NCBI GenBank assembly: GCA_017507325.1
Contig: JAFWBD010000053.1
Coordinates: 1 to 39,032, forward strand
Direction of reading: 5' to 3'
DNA from: Clostridia bacterium
GTDB lineage: Bacteria; Bacillota; Clostridia; Oscillospirales; SIG627
Length of the DNA stretch: 39,032 nt
Shown here: positions 7,331-14,224 of the stretch, piece by piece
How positions within the stretch are numbered: the stretch's first letter is position 1
Layout: every line of letters starts with the position of its first letter
The notes under the pieces: model-generated
The model's database searches: none
What the model was told of the DNA's origin: nothing
The model's input: the letters and a program-made list of their open reading frames with translations, nothing else
Position numbers and translations under genes: made by a program

Positions 7331-8206
7331 TTACTTGGCGGGAGGCGTTTTGTCGGGGGCATCGTCGGTCTGGGGCGGGGTGTAGTAGAGGGTCTTGCCC
7401 GCCTCCACCGAGCGGGTCAGCCAAACGGAGGCACCGATGACACAACCGTCTCCCACAAAGGTTCGGCCGCCGAGAATGGTGGCGTTGGCGTAAATGACCA
7501 CGTGGTTGCCGATGTTGGGGTGACGCTTGATGTTCTTGATGGGATTTCCGTTTTCATCCAATTCAAAGCTTTTGGCTCCCAAGGTGACGCCCTGATAGAG
7601 CTTGACGTGGTCGCCGATCACGGTGGTTTCTCCCACAACGATACCCGTTCCGTGGTCGATGAAAAAATACTCTCCAACGGTGGCGCCGGCGTGGATATCC
7701 ACCCCGGTTTTTTCGTGGGCATATTCGGTCATAATGCGGGGGATCATGGGCACCTTCAGCAAATAAAGCTCGTGGGCCAGACGGTAAATGGAAATGGCAT
7801 AAAAGCCGGGGTAGCAAAGGAGCACCTCCTCCCGACTGCGGGCGGCGGGGTCCCCCTCGTACAGCGCCTCCACGTCCTTCAGCAAAAGAGCCTTGATGTG
7901 GGGCAGACGGCTCAAAAAGGCCTCGGCACAAAAGGCGGCGTCCGGGGGAGCGTCGGAAAAGGCGGCGGTTTTTTCAATGAGGGTTACGATCTCGTTTTCG
8001 ATCTTCCGCAAAAGAGAAACACCGCACAGCCCCTCCTGGGTAACGGAACGGCTCTTGAAGCATTCGGGAAACAAAAGGGATTGCAGATCCTTAATCAGAT
8101 CCACCACCTCTTTTCGGTTGGGCAGAGCGTGACAGCCGTTTCCTGCATCGATCGGGGAATTCAGCGTTAAGGCGTCCAATTCCCGCTGGATCTTTTCTAA
8201 TTTCAT
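7331..8206 (-). CDS. cysE: Serine O-acetyltransferase
   Basis: A 291-residue cytoplasmic enzyme that transfers acetyl from acetyl-CoA to L-serine, the first step of cysteine synthesis. The N-terminal helical domain contains EGDPAARSREE and CYPGFYAISIYRLAHELY (about 117-148), matching the family's helical region. The left-handed beta-helix follows, with DIHAGATVGEYFFIDHGTG (catalytic Asp184-His185), VVGETTVIGD and KRHPNIG (His229). The length fits the long, SATase-type members. The start is the ATG at 8206 with GGAG five bases upstream; a GTG at 8212 would overlap that site. No cysteine synthase gene is adjacent. It has its own consensus promoter and lies 81 bases after spo0A, with no terminator seen between, so read-through is possible. 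Confidence 0.95.
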   Translation of the reverse strand: MKLEKIQRELDALTLNSPIDAGNGCHALPNRKEVVDLIKDLQSLLFPECFKSRSVTQEGLCGVSLLRKIENEIVTLIEKTAAFSDAPPDAAFCAEAFLSRLPHIKALLLKDVEALYEGDPAARSREEVLLCYPGFYAISIYRLAHELYLLKVPMIPRIMTEYAHEKTGVDIHAGATVGEYFFIDHGTGIVVGETTVIGDHVKLYQGVTLGAKSFELDENGNPIKNIKRHPNIGNHVVIYANATILGGRTFVGDGCVIGASVWLTRSVEAGKTLYYTPPQTDDAPDKTPPAK

Positions 8207-8229
8207 AGGCACTCCAAAGGTTTTTTTCC

Positions 8230-8258
8230 ATTATAGCCGAAGAGAAAGCGCTTGTCAA
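8230..8258 (-). promoter_or_regulatory. Consensus promoter of cysE, with an AAGCGCTT palindrome in the spacer
   Basis: On the minus strand TTGACA (8258-8253) and TATAAT (8235-8230) are exactly 17 bases apart. The spacer holds AAGCGCTT (8246-8253), the core of LacI-family/CcpA-type operators, but the flanks miss the cre consensus at two places. The start point is expected near 8223. No T-box-like leader fits in the short 5' region. Confidence 0.8.
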
Positions 8259-8287
8259 TTCTTCTTTTTTCGGGTCGGATCCCCGCC

Positions 8288-9049
8288 TCAGCCCGCAAGT
8301 CCCCGCATTTTCAAACGGAGATTGTCGGCGATCATGGCCACGAATTCGGAATTGGTGGGCTTCCCTTTATTGTTCTGGACGGTGTACCCGAAAAAGGAAT
8401 TGAGCATATCCACGTCGCCCCGATCCCAGGCCACCTCAATGGCGTGGCGGATGGCACGCTCTACGCGAGAGGAGGTGGTATTGAATTCCCGCGCCACACC
8501 GGGGTAGAGGGTCTTGGTCACCTCGCCGATGATCTTGTGATCCCGCACCACCATCATAATGGCACTGCGCAGATACTGGTAGCCCTTGATGTGGGCCGGT
8601 ACGCCCACCTGATGAATGATGCGGGTGACCTGGGCCTCCAGATCGAAATCATCCTCGGGACGGAAGACGCCCTCGCGGCAGACCCGACGGATCTTTTCCC
8701 CCAAGGCATCGTAATCAAAGGGCTTCAAGACACAGCCGGAAATGCCGCTGGCAAAGGCATCCTCCAAAACCCGCTTGTTGCTGACGCCCGTTACCAAAAT
8801 AAATTTCGGCGCCCGCTGACGCAGATCCCGCTTGACCTCCCGAATCAGGCTGGCCAGGTCATACCCCGGAAACCACAGATCCATCAGCACCACGTCGGGG
8901 TGTAGGGTCTTGATCTCCAAAAGCGCGGTTCCGCCATCGGCACTGTCCCCCACCACGTGAAAGCCCATGTTGTTCAGATTCTCCTTGCAAATAAAACGAA
9001 AATCATTTCCCGAATCGATAATGTAAACCTTTTCTCTTGTTTCTTTCAT
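8288..9049 (-). CDS. spo0A: Sporulation master regulator Spo0A
   Basis: A 253-residue response regulator that, when phosphorylated, binds 0A boxes (TTTGTCRAA-like) and starts sporulation. The receiver domain (1-125) shows Asp57 ([10 protein letters not shown]), Thr87 (FILVTGVS) and Lys109 (CVLKPFDYD). The C-terminal domain (about 140-253) contains the diagnostic element [18 protein letters not shown], nearly identical to the Spo0A recognition-helix region, and [16 protein letters not shown]. One oddity is that the acidic pair at the start of the receiver (usually Asp-Asp) reads Asp12-Ser13, and the usual P-x-x-D-G after the phosphorylated Asp is PGYDLA. I chose the ATG at 9049, which has GGAG about 12 bases upstream. 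No spoIVB precedes it, unlike many Clostridia. It is followed by cysE. Confidence 0.96.
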   Translation of the reverse strand: MKETREKVYIIDSGNDFRFICKENLNNMGFHVVGDSADGGTALLEIKTLHPDVVLMDLWFPGYDLASLIREVKRDLRQRAPKFILVTGVSNKRVLEDAFASGISGCVLKPFDYDALGEKIRRVCREGVFRPEDDFDLEAQVTRIIHQVGVPAHIKGYQYLRSAIMMVVRDHKIIGEVTKTLYPGVAREFNTTSSRVERAIRHAIEVAWDRGDVDMLNSFFGYTVQNNKGKPTNSEFVAMIADNLRLKMRGLAG

Positions 9050-9111
9050 CTTGATCTCTCGCTCCTTCTTTTCTCGGTTTTCCCTTTTCGGCTCTTTGCT
9101 CTTCGCGGATA

Positions 9112-9140
9112 ATTTTACCAAAAAATGGTAAAAATTGCAA
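9112..9140 (-). promoter_or_regulatory. spo0A promoter with operator-like inverted repeat
   Basis: On the minus strand TTGCAA (9140-9135) and TAAAAT (9117-9112) are 17 bases apart. The eight-base inverted repeat TTTTACCA (9113-9120) / TGGTAAAA (9126-9133) lies over the -10 box and spacer, where a bound protein would block RNA polymerase. The start point is expected near 9105, giving a leader of about 55 bases. Confidence 0.7.
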
Positions 9141-9261
9141 GAGGAAATCACCAAAAAACGTCACTTTTTTATGTTTTTGTGGATTTGCACAAATTTGCAG
9201 GGAAAAGGAAGGCCACGGATGGGAAAAAGGGTGTCGGATTCGGGAGAAGCGTGGCGATTCG

Positions 9262-9268
9262 TGTCGAA
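9262..9268 (+). promoter_or_regulatory. Spo0A box match (TGTCGAA), distal
   Basis: TGTCGAA within TTCGTGTCGAAAAA is a perfect match to the 0A-box core. It lies about 120 bases upstream of the spo0A -35 box and about 240 bases upstream of the next gene's promoter. Confidence 0.45.
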
Positions 9269-9393
9269 AAAGGGGGGCGGCTTTTGGCACTTTTGCGCAG
9301 AGGAAGGAGGGGGCGCCCTTTTTTTCTTTTTCCGAGGCCTTTTTTGTCTGCAAAATTTGGTTGATTCCATTTTCTCCCGAGGAGGCTGTATTT

Positions 9394-9402
9394 TTTGTCG
9401 AA
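9394..9402 (+). promoter_or_regulatory. Spo0A box match (TTTGTCGAA)
   Basis: TTTGTCGAA matches the full nine-base consensus TTTGTCRAA. It lies in the 504-base gene-free stretch between spo0A and the divergent lipoprotein gene, so it could serve autoregulation of spo0A or control of the lipoprotein gene. The rest of that stretch holds no gene I can support. Confidence 0.5.
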
Positions 9403-9507
9403 GTCCGTAGGGGAAAAAAGCACTTCTTTTCGGTTTTTCGTTTCGATTTTGCCGTTTTTTGGCGGAGCTTGGATCTTTTTGGAATATTTGGGCTTGCGGC
9501 TTCTCGG

Positions 9508-9536
9508 TTGACAAATCCCTTGCTTGGCGCTATAAT
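9508..9536 (+). promoter_or_regulatory. Consensus sigma-A promoter of the duplicated-domain lipoprotein gene
   Basis: TTGACA (9508-9513) and TATAAT (9531-9536) are 17 bases apart, a perfect match. The start point is expected near 9543, giving a short leader of about 26 bases. Confidence 0.9.
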
Positions 9537-9568
9537 GTTCCTATATTTTTTGTTTGGATGGGAGAACC

Positions 9569-10681
9569 ATGAAACGAATTTTGCTTTCGGCGCTTTCTTT
9601 GATGCTTTTCTCCTTGCTTTTTCTCAGCGCTTGTACCTGCCAGCTTCCTTCGGTCAAAACGACTTTTTATTCGGAAGAGACCGAGGAGGAAGAAAAATGG
9701 ACCTTCGGTGCCTTTGAGGAGGCGCTTCTTTCGCAGCCCGTGGTGGCGGTGGATACGGATCTCTTGGAGCAGCGGCTGGAGGCGGATCTCTTGCTGGCCG
9801 CGGTGCAAAACAATTCCGCGAAGACTCTCACGAAGATCTATATTGCCTTTGCCGCCTGGAACGAGGCGCGGGAGCCCATTAAGCTGCGGGATGCCAAGGG
9901 GGTGGCCCCTGCCGAGTACGTGCAGGTGGTGTACGTGGATCGGCTGGAGATCAAGCCCGGCGAGCTTTGGGAGGGGCGCAGCGGCTATGCCGTTTCCGAC
10001 GCTTGCGAGGGAATTTACTACGTGAAGGCCATTGCCGCCGCCTTTGAAAGCGAGGACGGCTATGAGGAAAATCCGCTGTTTGAGACCTGGCGGGATTTCT
10101 TTGAAGGGAAGAGGTTGGATGGCGATCGCATTCGTGAGACGGATCTTGTTCATTCGGAGCCCGAGACCGAGCCTGCACCCGATCGGGAAAGCGCCTTGGC
10201 GCTGGAGAAGGCGGAAAAGGCCGAGCCGATTTATACCGCATCCTGCGAATACCGAGAGCAGGACCGTCAGGCCGATCTTCTGATGGCCACGGTGCAAAAC
10301 AATTCCGGAAAGACCGTTACGAAGATCTACGTGGCCTTTGCCGCTTGGGACAAGGCGGGGGAGGCGGTAAAGATCCGAAGCGAGGCGGCCGGCGAGAATA
10401 CCGGCTATATCAAGATCTGCTCCTTCTCGGGGGTTTCGGTGCCCGCGGGAGCGCTGTGGCAGGAGCCCTTGGGGCTTTCTTTGGCCGAGGAGAGCGAGAG
10501 CATTGCTTTTCTGAAGGCCTTTGCCGCTGCCTTTGAGTGCGAGGACGGAAGCTACGTGGAAAACCCCTTGTTTGCGGAATGGAAGCGTCATTACGAGGGA
10601 AAGCCCTTGGCCGATTGGGCCAAAAAGGAGACCTTGGTGTATTCCCGCTTCGGCAGCGCTTCCGATGCGCCGAATTTATAA
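9569..10681 (+). CDS. Lipoprotein with two copies of a DUF5780/FxLYD-like domain
   Basis: A 370-residue predicted lipoprotein: MKRILL, a hydrophobic core and the lipobox LSAC (Cys22). It is built from two copies of one unit, about residues 72-184 and 235-348. Matching pieces are VQNNSAKTLTKIYIAFAAW with VQNNSGKTVTKIYVAFAAW, and AAAFESEDGYEENPLFETW with AAAFECEDGSYVENPLFAEW. The NNS-x-KT and ENP..W...EGK pattern resembles DUF5780 and FxLYD-type beta-sandwich domains of Firmicutes surface proteins; I name them from memory of the pattern. Function is unknown; it may be an extracellular binding module. The ATG at 9569 follows GGGAG. The gene has its own promoter and terminator, so it is monocistronic. 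Confidence 0.85.
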   Translation: MKRILLSALSLMLFSLLFLSACTCQLPSVKTTFYSEETEEEEKWTFGAFEEALLSQPVVAVDTDLLEQRLEADLLLAAVQNNSAKTLTKIYIAFAAWNEAREPIKLRDAKGVAPAEYVQVVYVDRLEIKPGELWEGRSGYAVSDACEGIYYVKAIAAAFESEDGYEENPLFETWRDFFEGKRLDGDRIRETDLVHSEPETEPAPDRESALALEKAEKAEPIYTASCEYREQDRQADLLMATVQNNSGKTVTKIYVAFAAWDKAGEAVKIRSEAAGENTGYIKICSFSGVSVPAGALWQEPLGLSLAEESESIAFLKAFAAAFECEDGSYVENPLFAEWKRHYEGKPLADWAKKETLVYSRFGSASDAPNL

Positions 10682-10693
10682 ACGAATCCATTG

Positions 10694-10733
10694 AAAAAGC
10701 TGTAAGAGGCCTTTCGGTTCCTACAGCTTTTTT
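10694..10733 (+). terminator. Terminator after the duplicated-domain lipoprotein gene
   Basis: AAAAAGCTGTA (10694-10704) pairs with TACAGCTTTTTT (10722-10733), with the loop region GGCCTTTCGGTTCC. The same AGCTGTA stem and CCTTTCGG loop recur in the hairpin at 26889-26918. Confidence 0.9.
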
Positions 10734-10758
10734 CTTGCACTTTTTCCAAAACAAATCA

Positions 10759-10773
10759 ATGTAAGCGCTTACT
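10759..10773 (+). promoter_or_regulatory. Catabolite-responsive element (cre) type site
   Basis: ATGTAAGCGCTTACT matches every fixed position of the CcpA consensus WTGNAANCGNWNNCW and is nearly palindromic. It is centred about 75 bases upstream of the expected start point of the polysaccharide operon, a position more typical of activation than of roadblock repression. Confidence 0.65.
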
Positions 10774-10805
10774 TACTTTTCCAAATAGGAAATTTTACAA
10801 AACTA

Positions 10806-10834
10806 TTGAATAAAAACGCAAGTTGTATTATAAT
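10806..10834 (+). promoter_or_regulatory. Main promoter of the polysaccharide operon
   Basis: TTGAAT (10806-10811) and TATAAT (10829-10834) are 17 bases apart. The start point is expected near 10841. The leader to the first ATG is about 138 bases and contains two GC-rich stems (10897-10911, GGCCG/CGGCC; 10921-10947, CCCCG/CGGGG). Confidence 0.8.
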
Positions 10835-10978
10835 AGGACAATAAAATGCCGTTTTGCGCCATTGTCTTCCCAAAAGGAGCCTTTTTCGCCGTCAGAGGCC
10901 GCCTTTCGGCCGAAACGGAGCCCCGCCCCTCGGCAATGGCGACGGGGTTGGGAATTTGTCGGATTTGAGGAATACGTT

Positions 10979-11674
10979 ATGTATGCGAAGTTTTTGAAAC
11001 GATTTTTGGATTTTTTGTTGTCGCTGTCTGCGCTGATCGTGCTCTCGCCGATCCTTTTGATTTTGATGATCGTCGGTGCGATCACGATGAAGGGCAATCC
11101 CTTCTTTTTCCAGCCCCGCCCCGGCAAAAAGGGCAAGGACGGCAAGGAGAGAATTTTCAGACTGATTAAATTCCGTACCATGTCCAACGCCAAGGATCGG
11201 GAGGGCAATTTGTTGCCCGATGACGTTCGCCTCACCTCCTACGGCAAATTTCTCCGCTCCACCTCCCTCGATGAACTCCCCGAGCTCATCAATATCCTCG
11301 TGGGCGATATGTCCATCGTGGGGCCGCGGCCGCAATTGGTGCGGGATATGGTATTTATGTCCCCGGAGCAGAGAAGACGGCACGATGTTCGCGCAGGTCT
11401 GACGGGATTGGCGCAAGTGAACGGGCGCAACAATATCACGTGGGAACAAAAGATCGAATACGATTTGCAGTACATTGATAGCGGAATCACCTTCATTGGA
11501 GATATCAAAATCATTCTCCAAACGGTAGGCAAGGTTCTGAAAAGAAGCGATACGGTGCGGGAAGGCACGGTTTCGGATATGGATTTCGGTGATTGGCTCT
11601 TGCGCGAGGGCAAAATCGACCAAGAAACCTACGATGCCAAGCAGAAAGAAGCAAAGGATTTGTTGAGGGGTTGA
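10979..11674 (+). CDS. Initiating sugar transferase (phosphoglycosyl transferase)
   Basis: A 231-residue membrane-associated enzyme of the bacterial sugar transferase family (PglC/CapM type). It moves a sugar-1-phosphate from UDP-sugar to undecaprenyl phosphate and so starts repeat-unit synthesis. Residues 11-36 are the hydrophobic re-entrant helix. LIKFRTM (62-68) is followed by the catalytic dyad in SLDELPEL (Asp98-Glu99) and by MSIVGPRPQ. The length fits the small monotopic class. The start at 10979 has GAGG eight bases upstream; the frame is open further upstream but has no site. It is the first gene of the operon and has the same GC-rich composition as the genes outside the cassette. The next gene begins two bases after its stop. 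Confidence 0.93.
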   Translation: MYAKFLKRFLDFLLSLSALIVLSPILLILMIVGAITMKGNPFFFQPRPGKKGKDGKERIFRLIKFRTMSNAKDREGNLLPDDVRLTSYGKFLRSTSLDELPELINILVGDMSIVGPRPQLVRDMVFMSPEQRRRHDVRAGLTGLAQVNGRNNITWEQKIEYDLQYIDSGITFIGDIKIILQTVGKVLKRSDTVREGTVSDMDFGDWLLREGKIDQETYDAKQKEAKDLLRG

Positions 11675-11676
11675 CA

Positions 11677-12516
11677 ATGCGCATTGATGGGTGGAGATAT
11701 TATAATCACGCAGCGGTGCCTACCACTGCTCCGCATGAAGAACCGAATATTGGCCCCATTGAAGATAAAAGCATTTGGAATTTAGATGGAAGTCCTTTGC
11801 TTGCAAGGTGGACTACGGAATTTGATTGCGGGCATGAAACGAATTGGTGGTACGTAATCAAAGATACCCCGTTTGATATCGCTACATTAAAAGCAAAGCG
11901 GCGATATGAAATCAATAAAGGCATTAAGAATTTTAACGTTGCCCCGATTGATCCTACAGATTACAAAGAAGAGCTTTACAACATACAGGTAGCGGCTTAT
12001 TCGGCATATCCTGTAAAATACCGACCGTCTGTCAATAAGGAAGCGTTTTTCGCTGATTTGGAAAATTGGAAGCGTTTTTTTATAGTGATTGGTGCATTTG
12101 ATCGGGAATCGACGGAATTAAGTGGCTATGCTCTACTGCAACGGAGAAGTGAAAAGTATCTAAGTTTCAGCGTTTTGAAAACAAATCCCTTGCAAGAGAA
12201 AAACGCAGTGAATGCAGCACTGGTTGAAGGTGTTTTGCGTCATTTTAATGGCTTTTTAACTGGCGGCGGTTACATTTGTGATGGAGCACGAAGCATCAAT
12301 CACGAGACTGCTTTCCAAGATTATTTGGAAAAGTATTTCGGATTTCGAAAGGCGTATTGTAAACTGCATATTGCGTACAATCCTAAATTGAAATGGATAA
12401 TAAAACTGATATATCCTATTCGCAAAATCCTTTTGAAATTTGACGGAATAAGATTGATACATCAGATAAATGCAATTTTGCGTATGGAAGAAATGGTGAG
12501 AGAAAATAATGGATGA
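11677..12516 (+). CDS. FemAB/GNAT-like acyltransferase
   Basis: A 279-residue protein resembling acyltransferases of the FemAB/GNAT superfamily found in capsule clusters. The region LKAKRRYEINKGIKNF (about 70-85) recalls the helix of FemAB proteins in which lysine/arginine-rich residues precede the acceptor site. SGYALLQRRSEKYLSFSVLK (about 149-168) looks like a GNAT beta-strand pair. It probably attaches an acyl or amino-acyl group to a sugar in the repeat unit; donor and acceptor are unknown. The ATG at 11677 follows GAGGGG, two bases after the stop of the sugar transferase. From here the sequence becomes visibly AT-rich. The fold assignment is tentative. Confidence 0.65.
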   Translation: MRIDGWRYYNHAAVPTTAPHEEPNIGPIEDKSIWNLDGSPLLARWTTEFDCGHETNWWYVIKDTPFDIATLKAKRRYEINKGIKNFNVAPIDPTDYKEELYNIQVAAYSAYPVKYRPSVNKEAFFADLENWKRFFIVIGAFDRESTELSGYALLQRRSEKYLSFSVLKTNPLQEKNAVNAALVEGVLRHFNGFLTGGGYICDGARSINHETAFQDYLEKYFGFRKAYCKLHIAYNPKLKWIIKLIYPIRKILLKFDGIRLIHQINAILRMEEMVRENNG

Positions 12517-13270
12517 ATTGGTTTCAATCATAATGCCCTCGTATAACACTGCGGGGTTTATTGAAGAAACAATAGAATCTGTATTGAAGCAAACCCACAG
12601 CAATTGGGAACTGATCATTGTGGATGACTGTTCCACCGATCATACGGATGAGGTTGTCGAAGCGTTTTTAACGGATGAACGTATTAAGTATCTGAAAAAC
12701 GAGAAAAACAGCGGAGCTGCCGTTTCCCGTAACCGTGCGCTGAGAGAAGCTAAGGGGAAGTGGATTGCTTTCCTTGATAGCGATGACCTTTGGGAGCCTG
12801 AAAAGCTCTCCAAGCAGATCGCCTTTATGAAGGAGAATGGGTATCACTTTTCTTATACAAACTACGTAGAGATCGATGAAAAATCTGAGCCTAACGGCAA
12901 AAGCGTGACGGGTCCGAAGAAAATCACAAAAGCCGGAATGTATTCTTTTTGTTGGCCCGGTTGCTTGACGGTGATGTATGATGCCGAAGCGGTAGGGCTG
13001 ATTCAAATAGACGATATCAAAAAGAACAATGATTATGCGATGTGGCTGAAGGTTTGCAAAAAAGCAGATTGTTATCTATTGAATGAAACCCTTGCAAAAT
13101 ACAGGAAAAGAAGCGGTTCCATCAGCAACCACAGCTATACCAAGCTCATCAAGTGGCACTATAAGCTATTTCGGGAAGCAGATGGAAAAAATGTCGTTTC
13201 AGCAGGTATTCTGACCTTTGGGAACCTCTTTTTCGGTGTGATGAAAAAGCTTTTTTATGTAAAGGGATGA
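12509..13270 (+). CDS. Glycosyltransferase family 2
   Basis: A 253-residue GT-A fold glycosyltransferase that would add one sugar to the lipid-linked repeat unit on the cytoplasmic face. The N-terminal signature VSIIMPSYNTAGFIEETIES is followed by ELIIVDDCSTDHT (Asp39-Asp40), the metal-binding AFLDSDDLW (about 88-95) and a C-terminal NDYAMWLKVCKKAD acceptor-side element. The start overlaps the previous gene's stop by eight bases, which points to translational coupling. Donor and linkage cannot be predicted. Confidence 0.93.
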   Translation: MDELVSIIMPSYNTAGFIEETIESVLKQTHSNWELIIVDDCSTDHTDEVVEAFLTDERIKYLKNEKNSGAAVSRNRALREAKGKWIAFLDSDDLWEPEKLSKQIAFMKENGYHFSYTNYVEIDEKSEPNGKSVTGPKKITKAGMYSFCWPGCLTVMYDAEAVGLIQIDDIKKNNDYAMWLKVCKKADCYLLNETLAKYRKRSGSISNHSYTKLIKWHYKLFREADGKNVVSAGILTFGNLFFGVMKKLFYVKG

Positions 13271-13328
13271 AGGTAAATATCCCATAAGATTCTTTCATTG
13301 ATAGAGCAAATATTGGAGGATTTGAGAG

Positions 13329-14210
13329 ATGGAACGCGATTCTTTTCTCTATAAAGCGAGAAGAAAGTGCCAAGTGCTTGCACATAAAGTTTTTTCAAAC
13401 GAAGCGATGTCTAAGTTCTATTATAAGATTTTGCTTCATAAAAATTTGGATTTGAAAAATCCTAAGACCTTTAACGAAAAAATTCAGTGGCTGAAGTTGT
13501 ACCATTACCCGAAAGATCCTGTGGTAATCAATGGTGCGGATAAATACGCAGTAAGAGATTATATTGCCCAAAAGGGGTATGAACAAAGATTGGTTCCTTT
13601 GCTTGGCACTTGGGATCAAGCGGAAGATATTGATTGGGATACGCTGCCACAAAAATTTGTATTGAAATGCAATCATGGCTGTGCTTACAATATTGTAGTA
13701 TCGGATAAAGATAAACTTGACAAGGCGGCCACTACAAAACAGCTTAACAAATGGTTGAAAGAAGATTTTGGAGCTTTTAACGTTGAAATTCACTATTCCG
13801 CTATTAAGCATCACCGTATTATCTGTGAAGAGTTTTTGGGAGAAAGCATCACAGACTATAAGTTTTTTTGCTTCAACGGAGAACCCCACTGCATTTATGT
13901 TTCCAATGATTTGATTCATGATAGGCAAGCGCAAATCGGATTTTTCTATTTGGATGGAACGAAAATGCCCATGCGTCGGGATGATTATACGGATATATCG
14001 GAGATTACGCTTCCTCCGTTTTATGAAGAAATGAAAAAGGCTGCAGAGGTTCTTTGTCAGGATTTTCCGTTTGTTCGCGTAGATTTCTTTGTCGCAAATG
14101 AAACGTGGTATTTTGCGGAATTGACATTTACCCCTGGTGCCGGAATGATGCCTTTCAATCCTGAAGAGTATGATTTGGAATGGGGAAAAATGCTGAAATT
14201 GCCGAATTGA
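13329..14210 (+). CDS. TupA-like ATP-grasp protein
   Basis: A 293-residue member of the ATP-grasp family named after TupA, found in capsule and teichuronopeptide clusters. Typical elements are DLKNPKTFNEKIQWLKLYH (about 40-58), ADKYAVRDYIAQKGYEQRLV, KFVLKCNHGCAYNIVV (nucleotide-binding strand) and CEEFLGESITDYKFFCFNGE. The C-terminal FVRVDFFVANETWYFAELTF carries acidic metal ligands. ATP-grasp enzymes ligate a carboxylate to an amine, so a role in joining an amino acid or similar group to a uronic acid is plausible; this is inference. GGAGG lies nine bases before the ATG. The gene is AT-rich like its neighbours. Confidence 0.88.
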   Translation: MERDSFLYKARRKCQVLAHKVFSNEAMSKFYYKILLHKNLDLKNPKTFNEKIQWLKLYHYPKDPVVINGADKYAVRDYIAQKGYEQRLVPLLGTWDQAEDIDWDTLPQKFVLKCNHGCAYNIVVSDKDKLDKAATTKQLNKWLKEDFGAFNVEIHYSAIKHHRIICEEFLGESITDYKFFCFNGEPHCIYVSNDLIHDRQAQIGFFYLDGTKMPMRRDDYTDISEITLPPFYEEMKKAAEVLCQDFPFVRVDFFVANETWYFAELTFTPGAGMMPFNPEEYDLEWGKMLKLPN

Positions 14211-14224
14211 GGTTTAGGAGAAAA

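Noticed and set aside
8246..8253. cre site in the cysE promoter
   Set aside because: AAGCGCTT is present, but the flanks miss the consensus at two fixed positions. Kept only as an operator-like core.
9361..9717. 118-codon plus-strand frame in the spo0A spacer
   Set aside because: It has no ribosome binding site, spans the promoter of the lipoprotein gene and overlaps its start in another frame.
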